Notes: generated by a model not told the origin, from the sequence alone. Shown: positions 30,589 to 41,245, counted from the first letter of the stretch. The stretch: 64,000 nt of DNA from Parasedimentitalea marina (GCF_004006175.1 NZ_CP033220.1:1-64000), one strand, 5' to 3'. Translations and numbers: made by a program.

Positions 30589-32574
30589 ATGAATACCTCG
30601 GCAGTGTTGCAGCACAATAAGCTGAAGCCAGCGCGATCCTTTCGTGTTTGGGGCTGTAATGTGATTTTACCTGCTCTCTTGCTGTTGCTGGTCTGGCCTT
30701 TTCTCTGTTCGCTCAGGTTACGCTGAACCTGCGCGATGCCGATCTGCGCAGTTTTGTCGAAATCGTCTCAGAGGCAACGGGGCGCAGTTTTGTCTTGGAT
30801 CCTGCGGTCCGGGGAACTGTAACCGTGCTGGCACCGGACACAATGTCGCCGGAGGACCTCTATGAGGTGTTCCTCTCTGTGCTGGAACTGAATCGGCTGA
30901 CCATTATTGATGGGGTGGGGGCGGATCGGGTTGTGCCGATGAATGCCGCCCGTGAGCTGGCTCCAGGTGGCGGTCAACCACTGCCGGGTGGCTTTGAGAC
31001 CCGGGTGATTTCGGTGCGTCATATCTCTTTGCAAGAGGTGGTTGAGGTGGTGCGTCCGCTGTTGCCCGCTGAGGCGGTGATTACACCCGTGCGGGGCGCC
31101 AAGCGGTTGATACTGTCGGACCGGGGGCCAATCTCGACCGTATTTCTGATCTGATCAAGCGGCTGGATCAACCCCGCAGGTCAGATCCGGTGGAAATCAT
31201 CCGGTTGCAGAATGCCTCGGCCTCGGATGTGATGCAGGTGGTGCAGGCCATGGATCTGATCCAGGACGGGGCAGCCATCAGTATCGACCGGCGTTCGAAT
31301 GCCTTGGTGCTCTCGGGGCCCGAAGCGCTGCGTCACCGGGTGCGGGTGCTGGTGTCCGAGCTCGACACCCAGCGTGATACAGTGGTCGCGCGCACCATCG
31401 GGTTGAACTATGCAGATGCGGCTTCGATTGCGGATGTGGTGTTGCGCACGCTGAATGCCGAGGGCGGGGCAATGTGCGGGCTCCTGTACGCATCGTGCCA
31501 GAACCACAGACCAACTCGCTTTTGGTCTCGGCCCCGCGAGAGCGGATAGACGAGATCGTACAGATGGTGCGCTATCTGGATCGGCGCCCGACCCAGGTTC
31601 TGGTCGAGGCGATCATTTTGAGATATCGGTTGAAGGTCTGCGCGATCTCTCGGTGCAATTTGGGGCGGTGCTGAATAATGCGCTGGTAGGGGCGCGCAGT
31701 TTTCTGCCAGGGCGCACCAGTCTGATCAATCTGATGTCCGCGCTCAGCAGTGGCGAGACCGCCGATCTTGGCAATGGAGGGTTTCTGGGCGGTGGCCGTT
31801 ACAACGAAAGTGACGGCGACGGGCTGGTGGGGCTTTGACGGCGATCAATTCGGTGAGTTCCACCCGGCTTTGTCGACCCCTCAATTTTGACGCTGAACAA
31901 TCAGGAAGCTGAGATCGTGGTTGCGCAGAATGTGCCTTTTGTCACCGGCAGCTTTTCCACCGTCAGCGGTGGCACCGCAGTTGAAAACCCCTTTCAAACC
32001 ATTGAGCGCCTGGATGTGGGTCTGACACTGAATGTCACGCCGCAGATCAATGCGGACCGCACCGTACGCCTGCTGATCAAGCAGGAGGTTTCGAACCTCA
32101 CCAATAGTACTGCGTCTTCGGGCGGTGAAATCACCACACGGCGTGCGATCTCGACCACCGCGCTGGTGCGAGACGGAGCGGTCATCATGTTGGGTGGCCT
32201 GTTGGAAAATGGCTCAGGGGCGGTCAGTCAAAGGTCCCCGGACTGGCAGAGCTCCCTCTTCTGGGCAACCTGTTTCGCGGCAAGAATGCCACCGGTCGGC
32301 AGCGGGTGCTTTTGGTGCTTCTGCGTCCGCAGGTGGTGTCATCAGACGCTGAGGCCGCCCGCATTACCCGACAGTTGTCACGCAAAGCGCGGGACGTCAG
32401 CGCCTCTATTGCGCCCGTGGATGATGGAAGATACCCCAGAACCCAGCTGGGCTATCTTCCCTTTGACGGGGCCGATCTAAACCAACCGTTTGATGCTGGA
32501 TTCATTGATGATGTCGCGCAAAGCCGAAACTACCCCCTCTCCCCAGTCGGCTCCGCTTCAACGCAGGCAACTGA
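30589..32574 (+). CDS. gspD: Type II secretion secretin GspD (multiple frameshifts)
   Basis: Outer-membrane secretin of the type II secretion system. Start at 30589; the signal-type N-terminus has an LLLLL segment. N-domains follow: VTLNLRDADLRSFVEIVSEATGRSFVLDP (N0), FETRVISVRHISLQEVVEVVRPLL, IIRLQNASASDVMQVVQAMD and IVPEPQTNSLLVSAPRERIDEIVQMV. The secretin core has VGLTLNVTPQINADRTVRLLIKQEVS and RVLLVLLRPQVV. At least seven frame changes are needed. The final one, in a CCCCC run near 32533, gives a stop at 32572-32574 that overlaps gspE by 67 bp. About 660 residues. Confidence 0.88.
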
Positions 32575-34035
32575 TCCTGACGCTGCAGACCTTCGGCTGC
32601 CCTTTGTTTTGCCCAGAGCCAGCAGGTGGTTCTGGAGGGGAGAAATTGACAGCAGGCCCTGACGCTACTCAGCTCGGGCTGCGTGAAGCGCAGCGGCGAT
32701 TGGGGCAAACAGGGCTGTCAGCGTGGTGCGGGCCGACCGGATGGGGTTTGAGACCGCCTTGGCCCGGGCCTATCAGTCGGGCGCTGTTGCTGAGGCCGGA
32801 GTGGCGGGCGAAATCAGCTTTGATCTTGAGGAAGCGGCCTTTTCCCGCCGTCAGCGCGATCTGCTGGATGAGCCGGGAGATGCGCCGGTCATTCAACTGG
32901 TGAACCGGCTCCTGCGGCAGGCCGTGCAGAGCAGTGCATCGGATCTGCATATCGAACCTCATGAAGGCGGTCTGCGGGTGCGCATGCGTATTGACGGGGT
33001 GTTGCAGGAAGTGATGGACCGCGCCGATGTGCCGGTGCGCCGGATCGTGTCGCGGCTCAAAGTCATGGCCGGGCTGGATATCGCGGAAACCCGGCTGCCG
33101 CAGGACGGGCGCATCCCGCTGTCGCTGGGCGGAAAAGGGATCGACACCCGGGTCAGCTCGCTGCCAGGTCACTATGGCGAGCGGGTTGTGCTGCGGATTC
33201 TTGACCGCAGTGCCGGGCTGATGCCGCTGGACCGGCTGGGCCTGTCAGCGGTGCAAGAGACCCAGTTGCGGCGCCTTGCTGATTTTCCTGATGGGATCAT
33301 TCTGGCCACCGGCCCGACCGGCGCCGGGAAGACGACGACACTTTATTCGCTGTTGCAGCTCTCTGATCGGGATGAGCGTAATGTGGTGACGGTGGAAGAT
33401 CCGATCGAGTATGATTTGCCCGGGGTATCGCAAAGCCAGATCAATGCAGCCATCGGTATGAGCTTTGCTGCTGGGTTGCGTGCCATTCTGCGCCAGGATC
33501 CGGATGTGATCCTGGTGGGCGAAGTGCGCGATGGTGAGACGGCCAGCACCGCGGCTCAGGCGGCGCTGACCGGGCACCTGGTGTTTTCCTCGCTGCATGC
33601 CAACAGCTCGGCAGGGGCCGTGGTACGGTTGCGTGATCTCGGGCTTGATGACTTTCTGATTGCGGCAACGCTGCGGGGGTGATCGCGCAGCGGCTGCTGC
33701 GCAGGCTGTGCCTGCAGTGCCGCAGCTCTCATGCGCCAGCTCCGGATGAGGCGGCGCATTTTCTGCGGTGTGGGATGAGCCCCCGCAGCAGCTGTTTCGC
33801 GCCACGGGATGCAGCGCCTGTCAGGGTCTGGGCACAGCGGTCGGCTGGGGATTTTGAGATCACCAGGATCACCCCGGAGCTGCGCGGAGCGATTGATGCA
33901 GGGGTTAGTGAAACCGCCCTGAAGGAGCTGGCGCTGGCTCCGGAGGAAACCCTGACGGGTCAGGGGTTGGCGGCGGTGGCGGCGGGCACCGTCAGTCTCG
34001 AAGAGGTGCTGCGGGTTGCGGGAGATATGGCATGA
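32508..34035 (+). CDS. gspE: Type II secretion ATPase GspE (frameshifted)
   Basis: Cytoplasmic motor ATPase of the T2SS. The ATG pair at 32508/32511 starts the protein. Key motifs are SSASDLHIEPHEGGLRVRMRIDGVL, LPQDGRIPL, Walker A ATGPTGAGKTTTLYSLL, Asp box VEDPIEYDLPG, Walker B ILVGEVRDGETA and the His box GHLVFSSLHAN. The zinc-binding Cys pairs survive: LCLQCRSS and, in a shifted frame, GCSACQGLG. Single-base losses near 32533, 32616, 32640, 32714, 33675 and 33820 fit a deletion-only model. About 510 residues. Its end overlaps the gspF ATG at 34032. Confidence 0.9.
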
Positions 34036-35236
34036 GGGCCTACCGCTATACTGCCTTTACAGCCCAGGGTCGCCGCCGCACTGGTTCGGTTGTGGCCGAA
34101 ACGGAAAGAGATGCGGCCGTGCAATTGCAGGCGCAGGATCTCTTTGTTTCCGAGCTGAGCGAAGCAAAGCTGTGTCCGGCGCGCGCTCTGGCTGGCGCCG
34201 ACGGCTTACTCCGGAACTACAAGCGGTCTTCACCCGCCAGATGGCCGTGCTGTTGGAGGCTGAGCTTCCGGTTGATGCCGCCCTGGAAGCGGTGCGGGCG
34301 GGTGGCCATCCGGCTTTGGATGCGGTGGCGGCTGAGGCCCGGGCCGCGCTGCTGGACGGTGCGCCATTGTCCGCCGCGCTGGAGGGGTCCGGGGCTGGGT
34401 TTGGGCCCTATTATCTTGCGGCGTTGCGGGCAGGTGAAGGCGCCGGGGAGCTTTCAGCGGTGTGTTCAGAATTGGCCACATATCTGGAAGAACAGGACAG
34501 CGGGCGGGCGCAAATCGTCACGGCCCTGATTTATCCAGGTTTTGTGGCGGCGGTTTCGCTGCTGGTCTGCGGTATCTTAATGGTCAACGTGGCGCCCGAG
34601 ATTGTGTCGATGTTTGAAATGACGGGCCGTCCGTTGCCGCCGCTGACCCAGGCGGTGATGGGGCTGTCGGACTGGATCGGGCGCCAGGCGCTGGTGTTGA
34701 TCCTGCTGTCAGGCGCGGGAGTTCTGCTGCTTTTGGCGGTGCCACGTGTGACGGTGCTGCGTAGCCTGCGAGACCGGCTGGTGCTGCGTTTGCCGATACT
34801 GGGACCTTTGCGGCGGCAGGCGGAGGCGGTGCAGTATATGCGCACGCTGGCCCTGGTGCTGGGATCACGACATGCGGTGCTGAGTGCAGTGGACAGCGCT
34901 GCTGAGGTCCTCTCGGTTGCCAGTTTCCGGAACCAGGCCGAGACGGTCTCGGCGGCGGTGCGCCAGGGTGAAAGCCTGGCCCGGGCGCTTGAACGGTTGT
35001 CTTTCCTGCCGCCGGTTGCGCGCCAGCTGATTGGCGCCGGCGAGATTTCGGTCCGGTTGGCGCCCATGACCAAACGGGCGGCTGTTCTCACCGAGCAGGG
35101 GCTGTCAGCCCGTCGCAAACGCATTGCGGCGCTGCTTGAGCCAATGCTGATGATTCTGGTCGGTGTCCTGGTGCTGGTGATTGTGCTGGCCGTCTTGCTG
35201 CCAATCTTTGACCTGCAGGCAGCGGTGACGATCTAG
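34032..35236 (+). CDS. gspF: Type II secretion inner-membrane protein GspF (one frameshift)
   Basis: Inner-membrane platform of the T2SS. MRAYRYTAFTAQGRRRTGSVVAE is the classic GspF start. The frame breaks near 34200 and continues LTPELQAVFTRQMAVLLEAELPVDAALEAV. Two T2SSF domains hold three membrane segments (about residues 170-190, 220-240, 370-395; e.g. MILVGVLVLVIVLAVLLPIF). In the second domain LPPVARQLIGAGEISVRLAPM replaces the usual glycine-rich GEESG motif. About 402 residues. ATGA overlap with gspE. Confidence 0.92.
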
Positions 35237-35246
35237 GGACCTGCTG

Positions 35247-35710
35247 CTATTCTGGAAAGGCCAAGAGCTCTGCGGCTTCACCGTCCCGGCTGACCCAGAG
35301 ACCGGCCTTATCGATCCGCATCACCGTGAGGCCGCCGTCCAGCACATCCCCTGGCCGCACCAGGTGCTCACCAGTTGGATGTGAGACCATGGCCCAGGCC
35401 GTGCCGCCTGTCTGAACCACCCCATTCAGCGCATAGCCAAAGCTTTGTAGCGGGCGAACGGGTGGCTTTGGCGGTTGTGGTTCTGCGGCGGGAGTGGGGG
35501 GTTGCGGTTTGGGCGGCTGTTTCTCTCAAACAGCGCCGACCAGCGGCGGTTTGGTCGGGGCTGCGGTTCTGCAACGCGGTCTGAGGCCGCCGGAGCTGCG
35601 TAGACTACGGCAGGGGCGGCGGGTGCACGCATCTCCAGCCACAGCTGCTGTCCTGCCCAAAGGGCAGCCGTCAGCGCAGGGAGCGTGCATATCACTGCAA
35701 TCAAACGCAT
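35247..35710 (-). CDS. gspC: GspC-like T2SS protein (frameshifted)
   Basis: Periplasmic linker (GspC homology-region type) that connects the inner platform to the secretin. Start at 35710: MRLIAVICTLPALTAALWAGQQLW is a membrane anchor, followed by a Pro/Ala-rich linker. After a frame change near 35440 the conserved HR domain reads SFGYALNGVVQTGGTAWAMV, HLVRPGDVLDGGLTVMRI and GLWVSRDGEAAELLAFPE, ending at the TAG at 35247-35249. About 155 residues, short for GspC. It is convergent with gspF, an odd placement. Assignment to GspC rather than a PilP/GspN-like protein is tentative. Confidence 0.65.
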
Positions 35711-36064
35711 GGGTGTGTTCCTTGCAGAGCTTAGAAATGGATATGACCCAGTTTGCCATAGCAGTCTGGGCTTCGTAAGGGCAAAATTTCAACTGTGGCT
35801 TGCCCGACCGGTAGAACGGCCCTGCGGTTTGACCGCAGGGCCGGCTTTGCGCGTCAGTTTTGTGAGGCTCAGACTGATATCGGGTGTTTTCGTGTCCTGT
35901 GGGGCCCAGTTGACAGTTTACCGTCTTTGGATCTGAGATCCCAATCCAGAAAAGTAGACGCGCAGGGGGGCGCGTGTTAAATTCACAGCAGCACTTATCC
36001 TTCGATTGAGCAGATATAATTAGCGGGCCTTCTAAATGAGCCCCTCAGCAGGCAGAAAGATCAT
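35711..36064. other. Divergent intergenic region gspC / TPR lipoprotein
   Basis: About 354 bp between divergent genes with no convincing coding sequence. It holds a strong hairpin (35817-35843) and a TATAAT hexamer at 36015-36020, 45 bp before the lipoprotein ATG, without a clear -35. It probably contains promoters for both genes. Confidence 0.4.
35817..35843. terminator. GC-rich 11-bp hairpin
   Basis: CGGCCCTGCGG / CCGCAGGGCCG with a TTTGA loop; no T run on the plus strand beyond CTTTG. As it lies upstream of both divergent genes, it may be an attenuator or a leftover transcript end. Confidence 0.45.
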
Positions 36065-36592
36065 ATGATGAGGACAGTTATTTTTGCCAAGGTTAGCCTT
36101 GCCGCTGTAGCATTGGTGGTCTTGGGCAGCTGCAGTGACAGTGTGACCGGGGCGACTAGCTTTCAGTCTCGCTATGGGGTGGCCCGCACTGCACTGGAAA
36201 GCGGCAACTACGACAAGGCCAGGCGAGCCTATACCCGGTTGCTGCAGGAAGAGGCCGGACCGCTGACCCCTCGGTTGCAGTTAGAATATGCGCATACGGA
36301 ATTGCGCAGTGGTAATTTTCAGCAGGCTGCCAGCCTGGCCGCCGGTTTGGTTGCCAGTCAGAAAGACGAGGCGCGCGCCGCCGCGCTTTCGGTACAGGGA
36401 ACTGCGCAACATGAATTGGGGCTGCGCCTCTTGAGTGAAGGTAAGACCGCTGAAGGGAAAGCTCAGCTGCAAGCCGCCAGTGCTGCTTTTTCTGAGGTTC
36501 TGAAACAGTATTCCAGCCTGGACCCATTGGGCTCTATGGCGGGACGCAGAGCCAGTATTGAGGCCAGGTTAAAACCCTATAGCTGCAAAATA
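36065..36592 (+). CDS. TPR-containing lipoprotein, candidate T2SS pilotin
   Basis: Outer-membrane lipoprotein of about 176 residues. The start at 36065 (MMRTVIFAKVSLAAVALVVLGSC) has lipobox LGSC. The body is helical with TPR-like repeats: RTALESGNYDKARRAYTRLLQEE, YAHTELRSGNFQQAASLAAGL, and a third around QLQAASAAFSEVLKQY. One missing A near 36585 restores an end ARLKTL with a TAG at 36590-36592; unshifted, the frame runs to 36655. It lies between T2SS gene blocks, and TPR lipoproteins (PilF/PilW type) act as secretin pilotins elsewhere. That role is inferred. Confidence 0.65.
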
Positions 36593-36609
36593 GCCTGTAT
36601 TAGACCCTA

Positions 36610-37108
36610 TTATGGGTCTGATGCCGGGGACAGGGTCAGCCATACATTGACCTGATTGGGAGCGTCTGTGGCCTCAAAGCGAAACCCTTTGAACCGATAC
36701 CCCCAGTCGGGATGCGTGGTCGAGAGCCAATTGGCCAACCGGGCGAAATCAGCGCGCTCAAAGCGCATTTCTACTGTGCCGCCGGTGCCAGAGCGCAGTT
36801 CACCCAAAGAGGACCCCAGACCTGCAGCCCTCAGCCCGCTTTCCAACCCGCTCAGCCCAATGGCGCTGGCGGGTGCGGCAGAAAGGTCGGGCTGCTGCAG
36901 ATTGATTTTTCCACGGTCTGATCGGCGACCCAGACCAGCAGAGCCTGCGCCTCGGCCTCGGTGGCCTGTGCCTGCAGACGGTGATCATGCAAAGGCACCA
37001 GAACCGTCAGAAAAATCCCCAGAGGCAACACCGCAAAGACCAGGGCGGCCACCAGCAGCCGTTCGCGGCGGCTGAGGCGCAAAGCAGAGAGATCAGGCCA
37101 GTGTTCAT
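36610..37108 (-). CDS. gspM: T2SS protein GspM (frameshifted)
   Basis: Small inner-membrane T2SS assembly protein. The N-terminal region LSRRERLLVAALVFAVLPLGIFLTVLVPL gives the single membrane helix. The periplasmic part (GLGSSLGELRSGTGGTVEMRFERADFARLANWLSTTHPDWG) is a ferredoxin-like fold segment. The ATG at 37108 overlaps the gspL stop (ATGA), but one or two frame changes are needed to join the parts. About 165 residues. Last gene of the minus-strand pseudopilin operon. Confidence 0.75.
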
Positions 37109-38412
37109 TCTGTGTCCTCGGCCTGTGTTGCGATGGTGAATTCGGCGCGTACCCCATCGGAATCGCTGGCGGTGCCAGATTCTGTCAACCGGGCGTCCAG
37201 GCCCTCTGCGGCAAAGGCTGCGGCAAGCCGTTCGGCTGCGGCAAAATCCGGGAGACGCAGGATCACTGAGAGGCCCTGTCCCTCTCGATAGGTTAGCATT
37301 TCGGGTTTGGCGTCCGCCGCAGTGATGATGGCGCCGGCGCGCCGGGCCAGCTCCAGTGGGCTGGTCTGATGGGTGCTGGAGCCATTGGCACGCTGCAGCT
37401 CGGCCAGTACGCGGCTGACTTGCAGGCGGGGATCCAGCACTGGACCGCCCTGGGTGAAGTGCTGTTGCACCAGTTCCTGGGTCTTCGCTCTCAAGGCCTG
37501 GGTATGGGTCTCACTGCGCTGAATGGCAATCTGCTGGGCTGCCGCCCAAAGTGCTGCTGCCAGCGCCGCCGCCAAGAGTGGCCAGCGCCAAGGCAGGACA
37601 CGCCGTGCCATCTGTACCTGCGATGCGATGGGATTTTTGCGCAGATCACATGCCAGCTCACCATGGGCGAGAACGCGCGGGACTATTTTCAATGCCTCAG
37701 CGTCAAAAAGCGTCTCTAATATTGGGATATTTCGTGATTCTGCCAGCGCTCTGATGGCCGGACCCACCTCGTTCATCACCAGTATAGCCCGCGGTGGTGG
37801 GCCGCTGTCCAAGGCTTGCTCCAAGAGCAGGGGGGTCAGTGTGAGATGCGCACTGAAACCGTCACTTGGACCAAGGCGGGCTTGGACACGGTCCTCGGCG
37901 GTACAGGCCAGGGTCCAGAGATCGGTGGCAGTGGGGAGGGACAAATAGTCTGGTAGGACCGCGCGCCCTGAAAGGGTACTGAGGCTTTCGAGCCAGGCCG
38001 GATCTGCGGTGAAGACCCGGGTCCAGTTTTTGGTGTTCGCCTTAGGGTGTCCCTGTATCGTAGGCACAAAGGGGCGCAGGGCCGGGGCAAAGCCCAGCCG
38101 GTCCGCCAGCTGACGACGGGCCACTTTTTCGCGGATACCGCTGCGCAGTGAGGCCGGCAAATCAAGGCTGTAGAGTGGTACCATCTCGCCAGGCACCAGC
38201 ACCACTTGATGCGACGCGGCCAGGGGCCCGCCCAAAAGTATGAAGTCTGGTGCAGCCTTGGAGGGCCGGCTGGTGGGGGCTGCGGACATCGGGGCAGGGC
38301 TCCAGTTGCGGGGTGGTATCGCTGCAGAATGCGCAGGGACGCTGGCAAGTGCAATCCGTTGGCGGACAGGATCTGTTGTGTCTGCAGGTTTTACCCGAGA
38401 ACTCAAGGCCAT
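37105..38412 (-). CDS. gspL: T2SS protein GspL
   Basis: Inner-membrane T2SS protein that couples GspE to the platform. Intact at 435 residues. The cytoplasmic actin-like part occupies residues 50-280 (VLVPGEMVPLYSLDLPASL, KVARRQLADRLGF, VLPDYLSLPTATDLWTLAC). One membrane helix (WRWPLLAAALAAALWAAAQQIA) lies near residue 285. The C-terminal periplasmic domain has LQVSRVLAELQRANG and GLSVILRLPDFAAAERLAAAF. Its start overlaps the end of gspK, and its stop overlaps the gspM start. Confidence 0.88.
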   Translation of the reverse strand: MALSSRVKPADTTDPVRQRIALASVPAHSAAIPPRNWSPAPMSAAPTSRPSKAAPDFILLGGPLAASHQVVLVPGEMVPLYSLDLPASLRSGIREKVARRQLADRLGFAPALRPFVPTIQGHPKANTKNWTRVFTADPAWLESLSTLSGRAVLPDYLSLPTATDLWTLACTAEDRVQARLGPSDGFSAHLTLTPLLLEQALDSGPPPRAILVMNEVGPAIRALAESRNIPILETLFDAEALKIVPRVLAHGELACDLRKNPIASQVQMARRVLPWRWPLLAAALAAALWAAAQQIAIQRSETHTQALRAKTQELVQQHFTQGGPVLDPRLQVSRVLAELQRANGSSTHQTSPLELARRAGAIITAADAKPEMLTYREGQGLSVILRLPDFAAAERLAAAFAAEGLDARLTESGTASDSDGVRAEFTIATQAEDTE

Positions 38413-39329
38413 GCGCTGCGGCGCCAGGCAATCGTGATGCGTCGGGGCAACCCTTTCCGTTGAAATATCGTGACCCGCTGCGCTTTGCGATCCCCCAGGG
38501 TGGTGGTCGCCTCAGCCCGGAACCAGTTTGAAGAGACCGCGAACAGATCGGGGGACAGCTGCGGCGCGGAATCCGTTGGGTCGTCGGTCTCCTCGGTGTC
38601 TTCTTCAATCCCGACAGCTGAGAGAAAGGCTGCAGAGGAGTCAAAGGGCTGTCGTTGCCGGGTGGACAGCAGACGAATGAGAACGGCGGGGGGCAAATGT
38701 GGCAGGAAAGCTGCCAGCACCTCTTTGGATGCAGTGTTCACATTGAGGGCGCTGTCCCCTGGCAGGGCCGCCAAAAACGGAGACAACCGCTGAAATGAGC
38801 GATCCGAAAGCTGTGGAATGGCCCGCAGCTGCTCCAGACTGAGAATGGCCCCCGACCGGATCCAGAGGCGGGTCTAACCGGATCCAGGGCCCCTGGTTTT
38901 CTGGCCCTCCCGGGCGCAGGAAAGAGCGGATTGCCGCGCCCGTCCGGGCGGGGATGGCCAGCCGCGTCAACAGGCGGTCAAACGCCTGATGGGCGATGAT
39001 ATGTTCGGGGTCGGCCAACCAATTCACGTTGAAACGCCCCTGCAGACCGGTGATCTGGCCGCTGACAGAGCCGCGGGCCAATGGCAAAACCGGCAACGGT
39101 TTTGCCCAGGATTCTCCAAGATGGTCGATGCTGTTGGTGTCGGCAGTGAGCTGCGCCATGGCAAAGGCATCAAAGGCATCAACCCCATGGCCAGCTGATC
39201 CGCATCCTGGCCCGCCTGCAACCGCGCCCGCCCGATTTCAGACCGGGTCAACAAAAAGACTGCCACCGCAGAGAGCGCGGCCACGAGAATGAGGGCATTG
39301 ATCAGGACAAAGCCTCTGTCCGGGCTCAT
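38403..39329 (-). CDS. gspK: T2SS minor pseudopilin GspK (frameshifted)
   Basis: Largest minor pseudopilin at the tip of the T2SS pseudopilus. The N-terminus MSPDRGFVLINALILVAALSAV is a prepilin signal lacking the usual Glu at +5, a GspK hallmark. GQITGLQGRFNVNWLADP is the conserved GspK GxxDxxxRxNxN-like region. ALNVNTASKEVLAAFLPHLPP is the helix-hairpin-helix repeat. YWFRAEA is replaced by NWFRAEATTTL. Breaks near 39160 and 38800. About 309 residues. ATGA overlap with gspJ. Confidence 0.88.
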
Positions 39330-39985
39330 TTTAGGGTCTCCACAAGGGAAAGGCGGCCAAAATTACGGGTTTCCAAGATCAGTTCCAACGCCAGAGGGAC
39401 TGTGCTTGAATAAATTTCAGGCGCGGGGCCACTGTGATCGCCATCAGATGCGTGGCCGGTATCAGGAGTGGGCTGCAGGGTGGTTGGTGCGACACCATCA
39501 ACCCAACCCTGCGTCTCCCAGTAACTGCGCAGACGGAGCCCGGTCACACCTTCAAGCACTGGCATGGCCGGGTTTTGCGCAGAGGCACGCGCGGGTGTCA
39601 GCGCGGGCCAGATGCGCCGGCTGAGCCGCTCGTTCTGGAGCTGCCACTCGATGCGGTGCAGGCCAGCGCTGCCGTGATCCGTCAGCCTGGATTGCCCACT
39701 GACCGAAAGCGCCAGCACCCCGTTCCGGAACCGGACAGCCGATTGCGGTGGGGCGCGTTCTGGGGGGTAAAACAACATGGGAACCACGGCCGAAAGATCC
39801 GCGCGCAACAGGCTGACGGTGCGGTCAAGCTCGGCGGCCCGTTCACTGCGCTGGATCAGATCTTCGCGCATGCGGATCATACCACTCAGGGCCTGCACAC
39901 CCAGAACGGCCACCAGGGCGAAAATGGCCATAGCGGCGACCAGCTCAAGGAGGCTGAGGCCATGATCCTGCTGCGATAGTTTCAC
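39326..39985 (-). CDS. gspJ: T2SS minor pseudopilin GspJ
   Basis: Minor pseudopilin, intact at about 219 residues if it starts at GTG 39985 (VKLSQQDHGLSLLELVAAMAIFALV). Prepilin cleavage is expected at HG|LSLLELV. The body (QALSGMIRMREDLIQRSERAAELDRTVSLLRADLSAVVPML) matches GspJ. An upstream reading frame exists but would run through gspI, so the prepilin start is preferred. It overlaps the gspI end and the gspK start. Confidence 0.88.
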   Translation of the reverse strand: MKLSQQDHGLSLLELVAAMAIFALVAVLGVQALSGMIRMREDLIQRSERAAELDRTVSLLRADLSAVVPMLFYPPERAPPQSAVRFRNGVLALSVSGQSRLTDHGSAGLHRIEWQLQNERLSRRIWPALTPARASAQNPAMPVLEGVTGLRLRSYWETQGWVDGVAPTTLQPTPDTGHASDGDHSGPAPEIYSSTVPLALELILETRNFGRLSLVETLK

Positions 39986-40370
39986 CGTCGCACCCGGGCG
40001 GCAGATAAACCACCAGCATCGCCGCTTCACCAGATACGGCGCGCGCGGTGATCCTGCTGAGCAACAGCCCGCCTGCGGTGGTTTCAGAGTGGGTTTCAAT
40101 GGAAATGGGCTGACCCGCCAGGGTAACCTGACCGGGGAGCGCGTGGCCAGGACCGTAAAGCTGCAGTTCCTCGGCGCGATTGCGGGCGGCCAGCCGGGCC
40201 AGAATCCGGGGCATCTCGCTGCCGATGCTCAGGCGTGACTGATCAGTGGCCCGCAGCGCTGCCATGCTGCCGATGGCCAGCACCAGGATGGCCACGGCAA
40301 GCTCGACCAGTGTCAGCCCGGAGGTGCGCGCTTGCGGGGTCAATTGCTCTGGCATGTCAGGCCTGTCCAT
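39945..40370 (-). CDS. gspI: T2SS minor pseudopilin GspI
   Basis: Minor pseudopilin of 141 residues, no break. Prepilin motif SG|LTLVELAVAILVLAIG; the preferred start is the Met of MPEQLTPQARTSG. The GspI-typical ALRATDQSRLSIGSEMPRILARLAARNRAEEL follows. Its 3' end overlaps gspJ by about 40 bp. Confidence 0.85.
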   Translation of the reverse strand: MDRPDMPEQLTPQARTSGLTLVELAVAILVLAIGSMAALRATDQSRLSIGSEMPRILARLAARNRAEELQLYGPGHALPGQVTLAGQPISIETHSETTAGGLLLSRITARAVSGEAAMLVVYLPPGCDGETIAAGSWPQPP

Positions 40371-40799
40371 CCATCGCTTTCGCAGCGGCCACCAGAACCA
40401 AAGTTGATATGAAACGCGCTGGTTTGTCCGGTGGCGAGAAGGATGATTTCGGGAGTGTCAGACGCGGCTGCGCGGTCCGAGGGTACCAGATGCACGGGGC
40501 CTTGCCAGCGTTGCAGTTGGGTAGAGAATTGCCAACCGTCTTTGAGTTTTCAGCCCGGCGCAGTCCCTGTAGGGACAGCGCGAGCCCCAGACTTTGGTGC
40601 CCCGTGATTGCCCGCTGGCGGGTTGACGAAAACTGGATCTGAAACAGGGCCATATCGCGGTCCGACGGGGCAGCCCGCGCGGGAGGGACAGGACAGCTGC
40701 AATTGCAAGCACGGCAAGAATGGCGAGGCTGACCAACAGTTCAATCAGCGTAAAACCCGCATCCGAGTGGATAGGCTGTGTCTCTAATTTAAGGCCCAA
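40357..40799 (-). CDS. gspH: T2SS minor pseudopilin GspH (frameshifted)
   Basis: Minor pseudopilin. Prepilin motif AG|FTLIELLVSLAILAVLAIAAV directly after a short leader. The later part lies in another frame (QIQFSSTRQRAITGHQSLGLALSLQ...PARFISTLVLVAAAKAMDG). Breaks near 40650 and 40560. About 148 residues. The start (TTG 40799) overlaps the gspG end. Confidence 0.8.
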
Positions 40800-41245
40800 G
40801 AACCTATGTCCGCCTCTGTACCGGTGCCGCCGACCACTCCGTTGGCGCCATAGCTGAAAATGTCGAACTCGCCATGAACCCCAGGTGAAAGATACAGATA
40901 AGGTTGACCCCAGGGATCCACCGGCAACCGGTCCATATACCCGTTTTCAGCCCAGTTGGCGGGCACTGGATCGCCGCTCGGCCGGGTGACCAGCGCCAGG
41001 AGGCCCTGCTCAGTTGTGGGGTATCGATAGTTGTCGAGCCGGTAGAGTTTCACCGCACTGGAGATGGCAGCAATATCAGATTGCGCGCGCACCGCGCGGG
41101 CCTGATCCGGGCGATCGATGACGCGGGGCACGATCACCAATGCAAGCACGGAAAGGATGACCACGACCACCATCAGCTCCAACAGGGAAAAGCCTGCATC
41201 TCGGCGGGGCGGGCAGCAGCCGGGCTGGGCGCTGGGATGCGTCAT
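40784..41245 (-). CDS. gspG: T2SS major pseudopilin GspG
   Basis: Major pseudopilin that forms the periplasmic pseudopilus. Intact at 153 residues. Cleavage site AG|FSLLELMVVVVILSVLALVIVP; then KLYRLDNYRYPTTEQGLLALV, YMDRLPVDPWGQPYLYLSPG and the calcium-site loop DIFSYGANGVVGGTGTEADIGSW, all standard GspG features. First gene of the minus-strand GHIJKLM set, divergent from gspO. Confidence 0.96.
   Translation of the reverse strand: MTHPSAQPGCCPPRRDAGFSLLELMVVVVILSVLALVIVPRVIDRPDQARAVRAQSDIAAISSAVKLYRLDNYRYPTTEQGLLALVTRPSGDPVPANWAENGYMDRLPVDPWGQPYLYLSPGVHGEFDIFSYGANGVVGGTGTEADIGSWALN

Noticed and set aside
35685..35936. Plus-strand open frame between gspC and the TPR lipoprotein
   Set aside because: It overlaps the gspC start and a strong hairpin, and shows no motif or ribosome-binding site.
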